Of a stretch of DNA of 64,000 bases, positions 39,001 through 54,000 are shown one piece after another. Where the stretch lies: assembly GCA_024305405.1 (NCBI GenBank), contig JAKNDB010000079.1:2594501-2658500 (forward strand). The letters are read 5' to 3'. Each line of letters begins with the position of its first letter. The first letter of the stretch is position 1. The notes beneath the pieces are model-generated. The model was given only the letters and a program-made list of their open reading frames with translations. It did not search any database and was not told where the DNA came from. The position numbers and the translations under genes were made by a program. The stretch is from Dirofilaria immitis (taxonomy: Eukaryota > Nematoda > Chromadorea > Rhabditida > Onchocercidae).

Positions 39001-42000
39001 AGGAGAAGTTTGAGCGTTGATGGTCGAAATCGGTCTGCTTCACGAAATTTAGACTTCCACGAGAAGTCGGATAAAATTCCACATTTTGTGAAGATTTAAG
39101 TGCGTTAATGGAAGAGCCGTTATTTGATCCATCGCTATCATATTTTGCTTCAAGACAAAACACCTTATCATATCATGGTTCGTTTTCTCTATTCTTTGTT
39201 CCATATATGGTTTTCGAGTTAATGAGAATAATTTAAAAAAAAAAATCGGTTGAAGAAAATTGTTTGTTCAGTTAATGAAATTGTCAATTTGAAAAATAAA
39301 ATCATTTAAGGAATTGTTTTGCTAAAATTCATGTTCTCATTTTTTTCTAATTTAATTATTCACATTTGAAAATGTTGCACTACTTTTGCTAGTAGTGTAA
39401 ATGCCATAACATCAACTATAAAAGTTTGTTGTTATTTCGAAGAAAAAAATGTCAGTTTTGATTATATGAATTGTTTATCTATTCTTCAGTCTCCTTAGTT
39501 ACCTTTTAGTACTTTTGTTAAATCTGGTATATACAAATTTCATTAAATTTATATACAATGTGATGTTTATATTTTCATTATTCGATTTTTTTCTGCTGTA
39601 TCTACTACATGAAAGTGGAAATAATATCTTGGATTTCTTAAAGGCAAAAGATGTTCTCGATATTTGCATTGAAACAAAGATTTTCAGGATCTGCATGTAG
39701 TGAAGTGGATGATAGTCATGATGATATGCAATATGTATTAACTGATATAAATGCGATAGAGAATGATGGAAACTGGCAGTCGGTGACCAATTTATCTGAA
39801 ATAGCACCTAGTGCAGAAATGTTATGTGAGCAGGATTTCGTGAGTTTCCCAATTTTTTCGTGTCCCAAAAGTTTGTTAATTTACAAAACGATACGTGTAT
39901 AATTCATGAATTATCTCTATTTAAGGATCCAAAGAATTTATCGAACAATTTGTCACCATCTAGGAATTCTGAGAGTTTACCCAATTCATTTATGGCTATT
40001 GGAAATGCATTGAATTTTGCTGCACAAATTGTGAAATTTCCGAGGATTAATCGTGTAGATGAAGCAGATGGACACAACTCGACTGAGGAACTCGAAAGAC
40101 AACCCGAACTAAAGTATATTTGAATTTCAAGTTCACTACTGACTAATACTGATAATGATCTAAAATGATAGTATAATGATTTTATAATTATCTAAAATTA
40201 GTTTAGAAATAACTTATTCTAAAACTTATTGCTCACAATAAATTATTCGATGAATTTTCGGTCAACTTAATTAGTGGTTTTATTTTTATGTGCCTGAGAG
40301 AAAATTAATATAAATTTTGGCTGTTTTAGAAATGAACAAAATTAGTAGTTTATGAGTAAATAGTAATAGGAAAAGACAAGAAATTCTTCACTCGTTGAAA
40401 ATGATTTGAAGAAAAAGTATGCTAGAGTTATTGTCTAATTATTCAGTGTTGTCCTGCTTGTAAAGTTATGTCATATCTATTTTTAATAAAAGATTTAAAC
40501 TACCATATTTGATCATATATGATTAGGTTATCAATGAGTAAAAAAATTTCATTCAACGAACTGAAATTTCTGGTCACTTGTTTAACGCCAGTGAAAATTC
40601 ATCTAAAAAAATAAGATTTGTTATCTTTTCTTGCAACAAATGAAATTAATTTTGAATTCGGGATGCTGAGCACAATGAAATATATTTGCAGTGAAATACA
40701 TCCAAAAATGAATCTTCTTCTCAGTTCGATACTTCTAATCCCACTTCTTCGTCGTCGTCCTGCGTTAAATTTTTAACCACATTAACAGGCTCTTCACGTG
40801 AATTGAGTGTCATATCAGAACATATTGATGCCTATTTTGTAAGTTTTTGATATTTATTATTTAAAAAAATAATTCACACTTAACACAATGCAGTGAAAAA
40901 TGAAATCACTCATTATTTATCTTTCTCAAATTCCTTAAAAAAAAAATTGAATATATTCAGAAAGTTAAATAGAATAAGAATTGCGAAAGAGATTATAGAA
41001 GGATTATTAGAATTACACAATTAATTATTTTTCATGTGGTTTAAATAGATGTATAGCATGAATATTGTCAAATCTTTAGATTTTTTTTCAATTTTGAATT
41101 AATGAAAAGTTTAATGTTTTTTGAAACATTCTTTATTATATTTAATCCGTTGTATCTATATTTTACTCTGAACATGATAGAATAATATTAACTTGTATAA
41201 TTACTTTGCTTTATGAGAAAAGGCATAATCCTAATAATACTCATCAAAGACCATTTTTTTCACAATTATCAAAAATAGAAATCTCTTCAGACTTTTGTTT
41301 ATGCATTTATGGCACATATAATAGCATTCACTTCACATGTTTAAAAGTTGTCATTTCAAATTTAAAATGATATTTTCTGATTTTTTTTCTTTGCAGGAAA
41401 GTGAAATGTGCAATTCAAATATATCAGTAAATGAATCTAGTATGCTTGAAACAAGAAATGAGGTAAGTGAAAATGAAACAAATCACCATGAAAGAGCCGT
41501 TGATGTCGATGGAATTATTCCGCAGCATCGTCGTTGGCGTTCTGAAAGCAGAAACGTTCTAAAAAGATATATGATCAAGAAGAACGAGTAACTTCTTTTT
41601 TTTTAAACTGTTTTGAATTTCGGAAAATATAAAGAAGTAATTTAAGTACGTCTGATACTATTTTGTTAAATAGTTCTTTTTCGTTTTACGACATAATTAT
41701 TTATGGAAAAGAAATTTTGTTTGGAATCGTGGCATTTGTAGAAGGAATTACAGTTGGATTCGTTATGACAAATTATAGGAAAGGATTTGTGTATTTTAGT
41801 GCTAAATTTTCTATGAAATCTTTAATAGTAGCACCTCAATAATTTTCCATCATTTTTCATCAAGGAATATTCAACACCGTTGTTATTTCAGAATTTATGA
41901 AGAAGTTTTTTGAATTTCATTGAAAATTTTGTTCCAGAAAAGTTTTGTTGATATTACCGTAAGAATTTTTTTGATAGATTTTGTTTAGGTAAAGAAATCA

Positions 42001-45000
42001 GTGCCGATGCGTATTTCTTCATCACGAAATGGCGAGCTTTCCGGACGGTGCAAAAGTCAAATGATTTTGAAAGAAGAAAATGATTTCATCAAGAATTGGG
42101 CAGAACTCGAGGCCCCGGACAACATGAAAAATTTTTCATCATCGTCTCCAAATGTTAATGAAATGGCTATACAGTCTCCATCTGGGCAAGGTAATCACAT
42201 TTTATGAATCTTTTTCATCGTTTTATGAATCTGTCTTCATCATTTACATTGACGTTGATAGTATCAAAAGTAAGCTAAAATCAGTCCAACTCATAAATTT
42301 ATATATTTATCTCTTTCCTAGTTTATATTTTTTATGTACAGAATCTATGGTTAATTGATTATCTTGTAAATTAAAATTTATAAGCTTGGTTATTCTTAAC
42401 AGTTTGCTTTTTTTAAGGAGATGTTGATAATAGTAACGCTTATTGTATTTCATCTTCTTGCTTAAATATTACGTATTTATTATTTCCATGTATATCGATA
42501 AAGATGATAAGTAATTCGTAATTACATCTGGAAAACGATTATTTTTTTCTTTTTTAATTGAATCATTAATATGTTTTGTGGTATTATGCACAAACTTAAA
42601 ATTCATTTTCATGTTTCGAAATTAGAACTATGTTATAGGTAATGCCGAACAAAGAGCCAAAAATATGCAACTTCATTCAGGTATTCAGCATAAAGAGAAA
42701 TATAAATGGAAAGAAGCTTTGCCAATAGCTTTTGGACCACATCAGGTACAGTTCATTTCATTCAAAAATTCCATGAGTTTATGATAGCAATTTAAAATAT
42801 GGAATATTTTTCTGCAAGCAATTCATTATTATAGCAATGAAATTATTAGAAAGTACTAAAGCATAGTCATTTGAATAAATTATTTGTAATTTGAATAGTT
42901 TTCCGATTTAACTTATTTCACTTTCATAGCGCTATTGGTATGAATATTAGTGTTAAATTATTTCATATAATTTTTCAGAGTCATTTGAAACTGATTACAT
43001 TAATTTAAATTGATTAATTTAGCTTATTACCTTTACCATCAATGAGCGAATGCTACGAATAAATTAAATTTTAAAAAATTTCCAGCTTCATCAAATGTTG
43101 CTTTTACTTACGAAATCTGGTAAATATGCTTTAAATTCTTTTCAATACTGCATGAGCTAATGTGATGCTATTTTTATATTGCCTATGAATTGAATATAAT
43201 ATGATCATCTTATGTGATACGATCATTTATATCACAAGATATGATCATCCATAACAGTAGTGCGCTCTTGAATATTGTAAAGTGATGTGATGTGGAGTAA
43301 TATGCACTGCAATTTGATTATCGGCTATTTATCTCTTATTAAAATATGATTTTATAGTTAACTCATTTTTCAAGAAATCATGATGTTTCATCTCTGTGGC
43401 TTATCAATTTCTTCAAAACGTGCAAAATTTCTATAATACAAATTCTACGAATTTTCTTTCGAAAGCTTCAGAGACATTTTGATGTCAGAATGTTTTAATA
43501 TCTAGTGACAAATTTAATGAATTTTTCGTGAATAGTAGTATGAAACAAATATTAATTTTCAAGAATTCTGTCATATTCAGATTATTGCAATCTCATTAGT
43601 TTGTATTATTCATATAAGCATTCATCATTTTTTTGAAAAAAAATAATTTCAGGTCATTGCACCAGTTCAACGATCTTCACGAACAACAGCTAATTTTTCC
43701 ATACGAAAGACATCTAATAAGTTAGATTTTTTGTTTATATAATAATAATTTTTTTGTTGTTGGGAATTAAAAAGAGAATATTATTCATTTTTAATATTCG
43801 TCTCTTAAAGTTCGAAATTTTTTTCTTTTAAAAATTCGAAAACAATCGAGAAAAGAAAAATGAAAATGCATGAGCTCTTTCAGTTCTCTACAATGTGGAA
43901 AGAAAATTCGCGTTGAAAAGAAACATTCACGGAAGACAAGCACATTATTCGATTTTTTTCGTGTAAGTAATTTATATTTCCATAAACAACTTTAAAATAA
44001 GCTTATCAAGAAGGAAAGACTTTTTCTGAGGATTTTCTGAATTTGAATTACTACCAAGATTTTGATACACAAAGATATATTCATAAATGCTTAAATGTTT
44101 TCTGTAATGATTAATTGGTTCTGAGAAAATAGCTTTTAAAAAAAAGCTTTTCTCATTGTTGTTGCATGTAGTTATCCTCGAACCACGATCGAGCATCAGT
44201 TTTTTTTATAGTAAATTTATCATGTTAATCGTTAAATAAATTATACGGATTCATAATTGGAAGTTATTATATCAACACAATGAAAAAAGATTTAGAAAAA
44301 ATGGACTTAAGTTAATTGACTTAACTTAAGAAGCGCAAATTAAATTTGATCTATAAAAAAATTTTTTTAAAGATTTTAAAAGCAGACTTTTCGACGCATA
44401 AATTAAATTTTAGTCTAAATTTAGTTTTTTTTTTTTTAAGAAAGTCATGCATCTTGATATTATTAATTGAATTTTGATTTTTCACCTTACTAAATCTCAC
44501 TGATTGCTTTTTATTGTTTATAGAAACCAGATTTACGATATGTTTCGGATGTTGTTATACCGATTAATGATGTAAGTTTGATCGCTTTTTCGAATTTTTT
44601 TATTAAAGAAAAAAGAAAAATTTTTATTAATTTTATTAAAGAAAAAGAAAAATAACGAAATTTTATTAAAGAGAAAGAAAAATAACTTCAAATATTTTAC
44701 TGTTTAGGACACTGTTTCCATTTTTTGTTAGGTGATCCGACAAAATCTCAAAGTGATTTTCTTAACGTATGTCTTAAACATTAAAACTTAAAATTTAGAC
44801 TTAGAAGGACATCCATCAAAAAATTCAAGAATGTCGTTATAAAGCATATTGTCAAGTTTTTCTGTTTTTAAATTAGCATATCATCTATTCATATTTAACG
44901 GTTGCAGTTTTACATTCATTTATTTATTTGAAAATATCATTGCAAGATGAATTTGTCTTGCAAGATGAATTTGTCATTTTTAATTTTTATTTTCAGAGAC

Positions 45001-48000
45001 GACTGACAGTTGCGGAAGGATTTGACGGTTAGTTATTATATTAAATGTTCCAATCGAGAATTTTAAATATCTTTGTTTCCTAATATTTTGTTTTTGTTCT
45101 AAAATAAAATGAAAGCATAAGTTCTGAACATGTTATCACTGGTTGCAATCTGGAAGAGAATTTGAAATATTTCATCGTACTAGTATCTATAGATAGTGAA
45201 GCATTTAGGTCGATCATATTTGGCAATCGATTTAATATTACTTCTCACTATTCTCTCTATTTTATCATTCCCGATATCATCTATTACTTTGTTTTCTATT
45301 AATAAATACTCATTTTATTTGCAAAAAAGATAAAAAAGTCACCTTGATCGTTCTGCTTTAAACAATCCATTTTTCGGTTTCCAGTTTAAAGCACTTTTTC
45401 TGTATTAATTTCTGTTCTTTGATTTGAAAATATTACTCATTTTATTATCACTCATTCATTTGATATTCGTCGTTGCTGATCTCAGTAGTTCTTCAAAGTA
45501 AGAAATTTCAATAAAAATATAAAATCTCCGACATTTCTTGAATATTCTTTGAAGCGAAAAAAATTTCATGAAAGATTTTTTTTCATTTTCAATCTTAAAT
45601 TCTAAAAGGAAGAGAAAATTTATATTTCGTTATTTTCTTTACCTTACATTTGCTGAATTCAGCAAAATGTCTTTTTTTTTCTGATAAATGAGCAACTGGA
45701 AGATTAAAGTACGAGATTAATATTTTATTCATTTTTTTCTTATCAAATTAAACTGAGATAGTTATACCGTTTTGAATTCGTATGGTATCACCAATTTGGT
45801 AGAATACGAAGTTTCCCAAAATTTGATTGTTCATTTCCATTCTTAATCCATCATGCATTAAAGGACTGAAAACGCTGGAGACCATACTATTATCATTAAC
45901 AACGGTTTTAATTTCTTTCTAGTCATTATGAACCGAGGTAATTCTTCCCGTGACCGATTTTTTAATTCCTCGAAAAGTGATAACATTGTCGCTGGTTGTT
46001 TCTAAATTTGTTATATCATTTGTTATCGAGAAAACTTGTTTCGTTTTTTCGTAAGTGCAAAAATGCGACGGACTTGGCAAATAGTAGAAAATGGTAGTGT
46101 TGTTGATCATGGAACCCAAAGAGTGGCGTCATTTCTGATATGATGCCAGAAATCTTCGTGCATCTGAGAGTTCATTTCTCTTTAATATGATTTATAATTT
46201 TCGGATCTTCCCACAAAATGTAAAAGATAATGATGACGGTTGCACACGGCATGATGAATTAATGATAATATTGATAATAATGATAAATTAAGTGCTTCTA
46301 GATCAACTGAAGTTCCAACATCTGACATTTTGAGGATTTCTTCCATAATTTCATCGTTTATTTGTGTAACATATATATTGATTATTTGTAGACCTTTCGA
46401 GGGCAAAAAGTCAACTAAGCATATTAGGAACTAATTAGCTGGTGGATGATAATAATTATGTATTGCTAGTTCTAAACTATCGGTAGTGCATTAACGAAGA
46501 CTTTAAACGAATAATTCTGGCCATTATCTGACATATTAGACAGTGCACTACGCTAGAGATTGATGAAATTCTTGATGAAGCTTAATAAAAATCTTTAAAT
46601 AATTATTCTGAATTTTTTTCAATCAATTTCATTTTAGGATTCAACTGATACGACTGTTTTTCGAACCATAGATTATAGTTTCAGGTGCACTGGATACCGT
46701 TGCAAAATCATTATTGGACAAAATACCAAATACAATTGCTACCAGTGATGGTCGTTATTTAGCTGCACATTTTAATAAAGAAGCACGAAGGTTTATTCCA
46801 GAAGTGTAAGAACATTTTATTTTAATCAAAGTTTTAAAAAATAACTGTTTATTTCATTTTGGCATTGTTTTGGCTATTTATTTGAACTTTAAGAAAATTC
46901 GCTTTTAACAATAAAAGCATAGCACAACGATCAAAAAGATTAGCATATAAAAATAATCGGATCATTAGCATCATATAATGAAATATTTATATAAATTGAG
47001 ATGATTCTCCTAGAAATCTTTCAAAACAAATGAAAAAAAAACTTTACAGATCGTAAAATTAAAATCGAATAATAGAAGTCACTTTGTAAGTTTCGATTAA
47101 TTTTAGGAACAAATTAAAATGGGCAGATTTGGATTTATGGACTGAAGATCCGGCAACGTGGTCATCCAGTAATAGTTCACTCAAACTAAGTAAAAAAGAG
47201 CGGAAAAGACAGGATATCATTCATGGTTAGTAAGAAAACCATTCAGCGTTTATCATGTTTATACTGCATTTTGCAATTGTAATCATTTTATTCATTTTAT
47301 AATTGCTGGTATTAATTTAAATCGATTTTTAGATTTCTATTTTTAGAGTTGTATTTGACCGAGAAACATCATTGCCAAGTATTAGTAATTCTTCAACAAG
47401 TTAGTATTTTAATTAAATTTAAAAACAAAGTCCAATTCGAAATTCTTGGTTTCCGGTGGAACTAGACTTTTATAAATAAGAAATTGCGAAAAATAGGGAG
47501 AAAAGAGGAGTAAATTACTATATGAAGTTGCTGGTATCAGGAGAGAATCTTTCTGTACTTGTAATCTATTTATGGAATGATGATTGTTCAGATTCTATTT
47601 AATTATGAAGAATATAGTGTGAATAAATATCAGTCTTCCATTTTTCGATGTTCTTTCAATTACGAGCTTTTTCATCTGCACTAATGATGGTTGATTTGCA
47701 AAAAGGAATTTATGAAATATAAATATCGCATTAAAAAAATGAATATATCAGATGTAAGTAACGTTTCTCGAAGTTATTCCCTTTATATGGACATTTCTTA
47801 ATTTCAGGTTTACCAAGAAGGACTTCGAATAAATGGTATTATTGATGAGGCAAAACGGAACGAGCTAATTCCACCTGTATTGGATACGTTGCTTGATTTC
47901 CATCTTAATTTCCTGCGAGAATTGAATAAGAAAAGATCGGAAACAGAAATTGTTAATTCGGTAGCAAAAATTATTTATTCAGAGGTAAAAAATGTCAAAA

Positions 48001-51000
48001 TTTGATCAACATTTCTAAAATATTTTCATGTTCTGCTAGGAGGGCGGGAAAGTTTTGATAAAGTGAGTATATTAATCTTGAGATTTTAATTTTAGTAATT
48101 ATCGTATTAGAATACTCTACTGGATTTCATAATTAAGCAAGTAATATTTGGTTACTAATTTATTCTAAAATCAGAAAGCACAAAATTTAAATTAGGATTG
48201 GGCCGACCGGCATCCAAAATATCTCGATTTTCAGAAATATTAGATAAAGTGGTAATTATTGCAATTAGCAAAATCGAAGTTCAATATAGGACCTTAATTG
48301 ATAGTCACGCAACATAATTGTTAAAAATGTAGAGTGCTATGCTTTGTTATTTTAATTTCACGTAAACTGTGTTGATAAATTTTACTTACAGTTCGAAAAA
48401 GGAGAACGAAATCAAGCTGCAATATATGCTTACACTGAATTTTGTTCAAAATACGATCAATGTGGTCGTTTGTACGATGAATGGATGATGAAAAATGCTG
48501 AACTTAAGAAATTTTTTGATGTAAGATAATATGATTAATTTTAAGTTATAACTGGGAAAAATTAGTAATGGACAAATTTTATGCAGAAATTATTGATTTC
48601 CAAAAGAATTAATTTTATCTATTTTTTAATTTAATTTTTTAAGCAATATGAACACAATTCAACTTATAAAGGGCGAACGTTCAAAATGTGCTTATTACTG
48701 ATTGCTCAAAGACTAACCAAATATCCTGTATTAGTGGAAAAAGCAAGTCTTAAATGCATTTTTTTTGCTTCTATTGTTGCAATTATTTCATCTACTTGTC
48801 CATTAACACTTCACTATGCAATCTTCTCTATTCTTTTTATCAATTGCCTATTTCTGTACTTAAATTTGCATGTCTAATCAAAAAAGAAATTTGCTATTAT
48901 CATCGAATATATGATAGAATCGATATCTCCAACTCGTTATTTTTAAAATCTAATAATATTCAATATTCTTCGGGTTTTTGATTGAATTCATGTATTGTCC
49001 TGAATTGTTGCAGATTACCGAAATGGAAAGTGGCTCTGCACAAGAGGAAAGTATACGAGCTCATCAAGCAGTAAAGAAATTCGCAATGCATGTTAATAAC
49101 GAAATTGCAAAATTAGAAGTAAATAGGCGTTGGGATAGAGTACGCTCACAAATGGATCATTCATCAAAAGGCCGCTTTGGACCGAATGATTTCTTTACAG
49201 TAATTGGCGCTAATTAATTTTTTGTTTCTGAAAAGAATGCGTCAGATTTATTGCTTTAAGATTTATAAGAACGCTGAAAATGGAAGTACATGACTTAGAA
49301 TGAAACAATAAATTATGTTGCCTTTATCTGATCAATTTTCATGATATTTTAGATTGGAAAGCGTTTTTAGTATCAACTTTATTTTCAGGATTGATTTTTA
49401 TCAGAATTATTCAAAAAATTTTTAAGGAATTTTGGATTTTATTTTTACTTCCAGCATATTCTGCATTTTTACATTTCAGTATGATGATCTCATATTGAAT
49501 GGTAGTGATGAGGAACGACGTGTAATTTGTATAGGCAGTGCCGTTTGCCAGAATTCGCAAAAAAGCAGGCTGAAGGAACAGGCAAACTTTTTCTTGAATA
49601 CTAACTATCTCAATTTATACTTTTCTATTAATTTAAATCCTTACTTCATGCTTCTTTTGCTTGAATTATAAGTTTGATAAGCAATATGATAATTTATGCT
49701 TGATGTTGTATAACGTCTTCAGGTAGTCTAAATTCCTGTTCCAATTCATTTTTTCACCATGGAATAAGAAATCTGTTGGAAAGGGAAAACGAACTAGCAC
49801 TTCTATAATTATATAAAATCTTTTATGAATTAGGAAAAATTATGTTTCATACTTAAAATTAAACTCACTGATTACATTTCTGATATGTAATTGATTTTTT
49901 TCTGGTTAACCATTATTATTATTATGCAATCGTTTAATTTTAAATATAAAATATTTTTCAAACTACGCAGCATATAGAATCTAATAAACAAAAGATGATT
50001 ATTCTTTTTTATATCATATGAACTGGGAAGCAGCTCTGATTATGTGATACAAATCATAAAACATAAATCCATAGAATTACTATTCCTTCAAAAATACTTT
50101 ATGAAATTATCCATTTCAGAAGTTATAATAGTACTGTTCGATGATATCCTGATTATGTTGGCAAATTCAAGTAGCAACAAATATGTATTTCTTGATCGTG
50201 GATCCGGAGTTAATCTTTCGGCTTGCATTTTCTCATTTTTAATATGAATATTTACTTCACTTAAAATTTTACATATCATTGTCTGTCTTAAATGTTATAT
50301 TTGGCATTATTTTTATACCTACCTGTATTATCAAAATTTGAATTAAAAGAATATCGTAATCCTACTTTTAATTTTTTTTATTAGAAATCCTTCCCAAGTT
50401 CATTTTGTTATCCTCACTTTTAGACTTAGGAATTTCATACAATTTAGTAAAATTTTTGAAACAAAGACTAGTTTTGTTTAAAAAAGTGAAAATTATAGAG
50501 TACAGTAATTGCATTGAACAAATTGCTTGTTCGTGAAGTGCCACGTAGCACGAAGTTATTCTTTTTGCTTTCCGATGATCCGTGTCCGGATTTGTTTGTT
50601 GTGAGTTTTGCTTCTAAAGCTGATGTTGATCAATGGAAGAAAGCAATTGAAGTGTCTAAAAATATGGCACCGAAATATGGTTAGTTCATTTCAACCTAAT
50701 ATACCTATAAAATTCAAATTTAATTACACTACAAAAGTCACTGAAATGGTCAGATAACGTTTGCATACAGCAGAAGCGGAAGCTTCTGAGGAAACAGAAG
50801 GGTACTACTGTATCATCATTTATGGTCGATTATAACATAGTAGTTTGGAAGTCGTCTTGATAGAAACATCAAGTAAAGTAATTTCGGACTTGGACACCAT
50901 GAACTTTTTCAAGTTGCATCAAGCTTAAATTTCTTAGTACCATAAATCAGAGATTAATTTGTCATTAGCCTAAGCTTTTCGTTTTGGATAATATACTTAT

Positions 51001-54000
51001 TTAGTTCTTCCTAATCATTTTTAGTTCTATCCTAACCATTTTTACAATTTCATTGGTTCTTTTTGTCCGATTTCCTGAAATAATTATTTATTCAGTTCCC
51101 CTTCAAATGAAATAAATTTATTAAATATTTGACTGTTTGCTTTTATGTCCCCTACGCTCTGCTTATGTTTTAATGAGATATTTCATCATTATAATCCTCA
51201 TCAACAACTGATGATATATCTCTTGCTTCCCGTAGGAATTCATCCCCTCAGGCTATATGTATACACACATATACATATATATATATACATATGAATTTAC
51301 AACCAAGCATCCCCTAAAAATACATGCTTGTATATACAAAAGTGTAATACATATATTTCTTGATTGTGGTAATGATTATGCACGAAGTGATTAGTATACA
51401 TGCAGACAAACATGCATGATATTATGATAATGTTTACGGTGATTTTTCAATACATCAATTAAATATTACGTTGTTGCTACTGGCTCCTGACTTCAGAAGT
51501 TAGTAGTAGTTTAAATTTGAATTTATAAAATTATTACATTTTGGAATAATTGAATTAACAAATGAGACTTTTTCATGAAATCTGCATAACTTATATTAGT
51601 TTTAAAACTTAAAATTTAAATGATTTAAAAATTCTATTCGAAATTAATTCTTCTTATAATATGATTAAATTGGAAATCTATCAAAAAAAAGTATTTTCAA
51701 CAGCTTAATTTGCAAGAATGCAGCAAATGGAAGTCTTACCACTATAAAACGAAGATTTAGATGATTGCTAGTTTATCGGTTTGATCTATCCACTGAATGC
51801 TTTGAAAATGTTTTTTTTACCTGCTTCAAATTTCCATTAACTTTCCAGTAGTATTTCTTATTCTCTATTGACATTGGATCATGTTTTAAGAACATGGTAA
51901 CATTAGTAAAACTTTTATGAAAAGAAAAAGAATTAGAAAGTACAAGGAAATTTCATAGTTTATATGTGTTCTTCATTGCCTTGTCTAATTTGATGAAAAT
52001 TCTTTAAATTTTTGATTCGGACATCCGTCAAATTTGCAGTGAAACGTGCTACAGTTACAAGTAGTCTAAATTTGCCGGACGAAGATCCGGAAGAAAGAAA
52101 GCTTAACCAAGAAATTGCGAAATGGGAAGAGAAAATGCGTGAAATTTTTGGTGAGAACTTTATATTCCAAAATTGACCACGTTTGCTAAGATAAATAATT
52201 GATAAAAATACTAGCAGTGCCTGTACTGCTCGTTTTTGATGAATATAATCAAATATCAATTAGGTTTTTACTCACCTCATTTTATGTTACCTATAATTGT
52301 ATGTTTCAAATTTTCGGGAAATTTTTTTAAAGGAATGTAGAAAAGTTTATCGTATAGATTATTTCATTAGTTGATAATTGAAAACACAGAATGAATTGGT
52401 TTTTATGATTTCAGTACAATTTTTAAAAAAATTTACAGATAAGCGCATAAAAGATGAAAGGAATTGTCAAATTATATTGAGAAACGACTTACGTGGTTTG
52501 AACAGCTTCGTTTGCATATCGAGAAAGTTCCATTAATGGATCGAACTGATACAACTCGAAATGTTGTTCGGGAAAAAGTATTATTGTTGATGCTGTATTT
52601 GACACATTTTCAAATTTTGAATTATCTAATTTGTAAATTTTGTTTCAAAATTTCGAAAAAGTCTTGCATTTGGTTTTCTTGAAGATGAAATTGCATTTCA
52701 GATGAAAGGTTTGGTTAGACAAAAATTTGCTGAATTACGTGCGGCAAGACGAGATTCGTTGAGTAGAGGTTAGTAGCATTTATACAACTGTTTATGGATT
52801 TTTTTGAAATTTGTTTTTTTTTAATATCAAAAAATTTTAAATTTTTGTATGAGAACGACGATATGTTCGTTATTCATTGCAGTAGCGCAACGCGCCGAAC
52901 GATTGTATGAAGATGATTTCGTATCATTCTTTGATGATACTTATGATGCTGGAGCTGGAACATCAGATTCGAGTCATTCCACTGATCAAAGTGAAAGTGA
53001 TGAAGGTCGTCAGAAACTACCGAGGAGAAATCGAACTTTCAGTGGTATTGGTGAACGAAGGAAAGGTTAAATGCATTTATTTAATCAAATTTTCAAAAAT
53101 ATCAAAATCGGATGATATATTCTGATGTCGTTGTTCAGCTAATATAGCAAAATGAAATCTTATTTCGAAATTGTAATTGACATTTAAGAAAAAGTATCAT
53201 GTTTGGAATTCACATGGACTTAATTTTTGCAGGTGGTTCTATTCGACGACATACAACGGAGCCTAAAATAGCTGATGCAAAAATTTTTGGTGAAGAACAC
53301 GATTCTGCTGCAGAGGAGGAAGAGATAAGAAAACTCCCGGTTTTAATTTTCATCTTTATGCATGCAGTTATTGCAGTTTATAGCCTTCTCCGAAATGGTA
53401 ACTGGAGCGTAATAATAGGCCATCATTAGAAGGTTCAATCCTGAATGTCCAATCAATTCTGGTGGTTTAGTAATTATTAATTGTTTGACTCTTGGAATTT
53501 TCGTATACATTTCCCAGATTTTATTTTTCAAAAAGATGATTCCCCAAATAATTTTAATACTCATTTAATTTCGTTGCTTTAGTTTAAATTTTTTCTCTTT
53601 ACAGTTACTCTTAAGTCCGATGGCACGTCGTGCAGCTATAAGTATTATTCGAGAAAATGCTCAACTCAGGGTTGAAAATAACCAGTTGCAAAGTGAAATT
53701 GCTTTGTAAGTTTCTTTTTATAGAAAATTTTTATTTAATCTCAAAATAGTAGTGTTGACAACAATATATTGTATATTTTTGCGCGTGTAATTTTTCTTGT
53801 TTTAGGTTAGGGTAGTCAGCTAACGAATTGTTAGTTATTTTCTGAACTTTATTATATAATTTTTAATCATGGGATTTGTTTGTTGTAACATCTCTCTTTT
53901 TTGATTTTAAAAAAGCTTGTAAAAATTGTAAAGTGTCAAGAATATAAAATTGCTTTAGTATAATTCATCTTATTTTTTTAGAATTGTTTCTGAAGTTAAC

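Noticed and set aside
48686..48981. Frames reading past 48742 into Ile/Phe/Tyr-rich sequence
   Set aside because: This is intron sequence after the GC donor; the conserved DH domain resumes at 49014.
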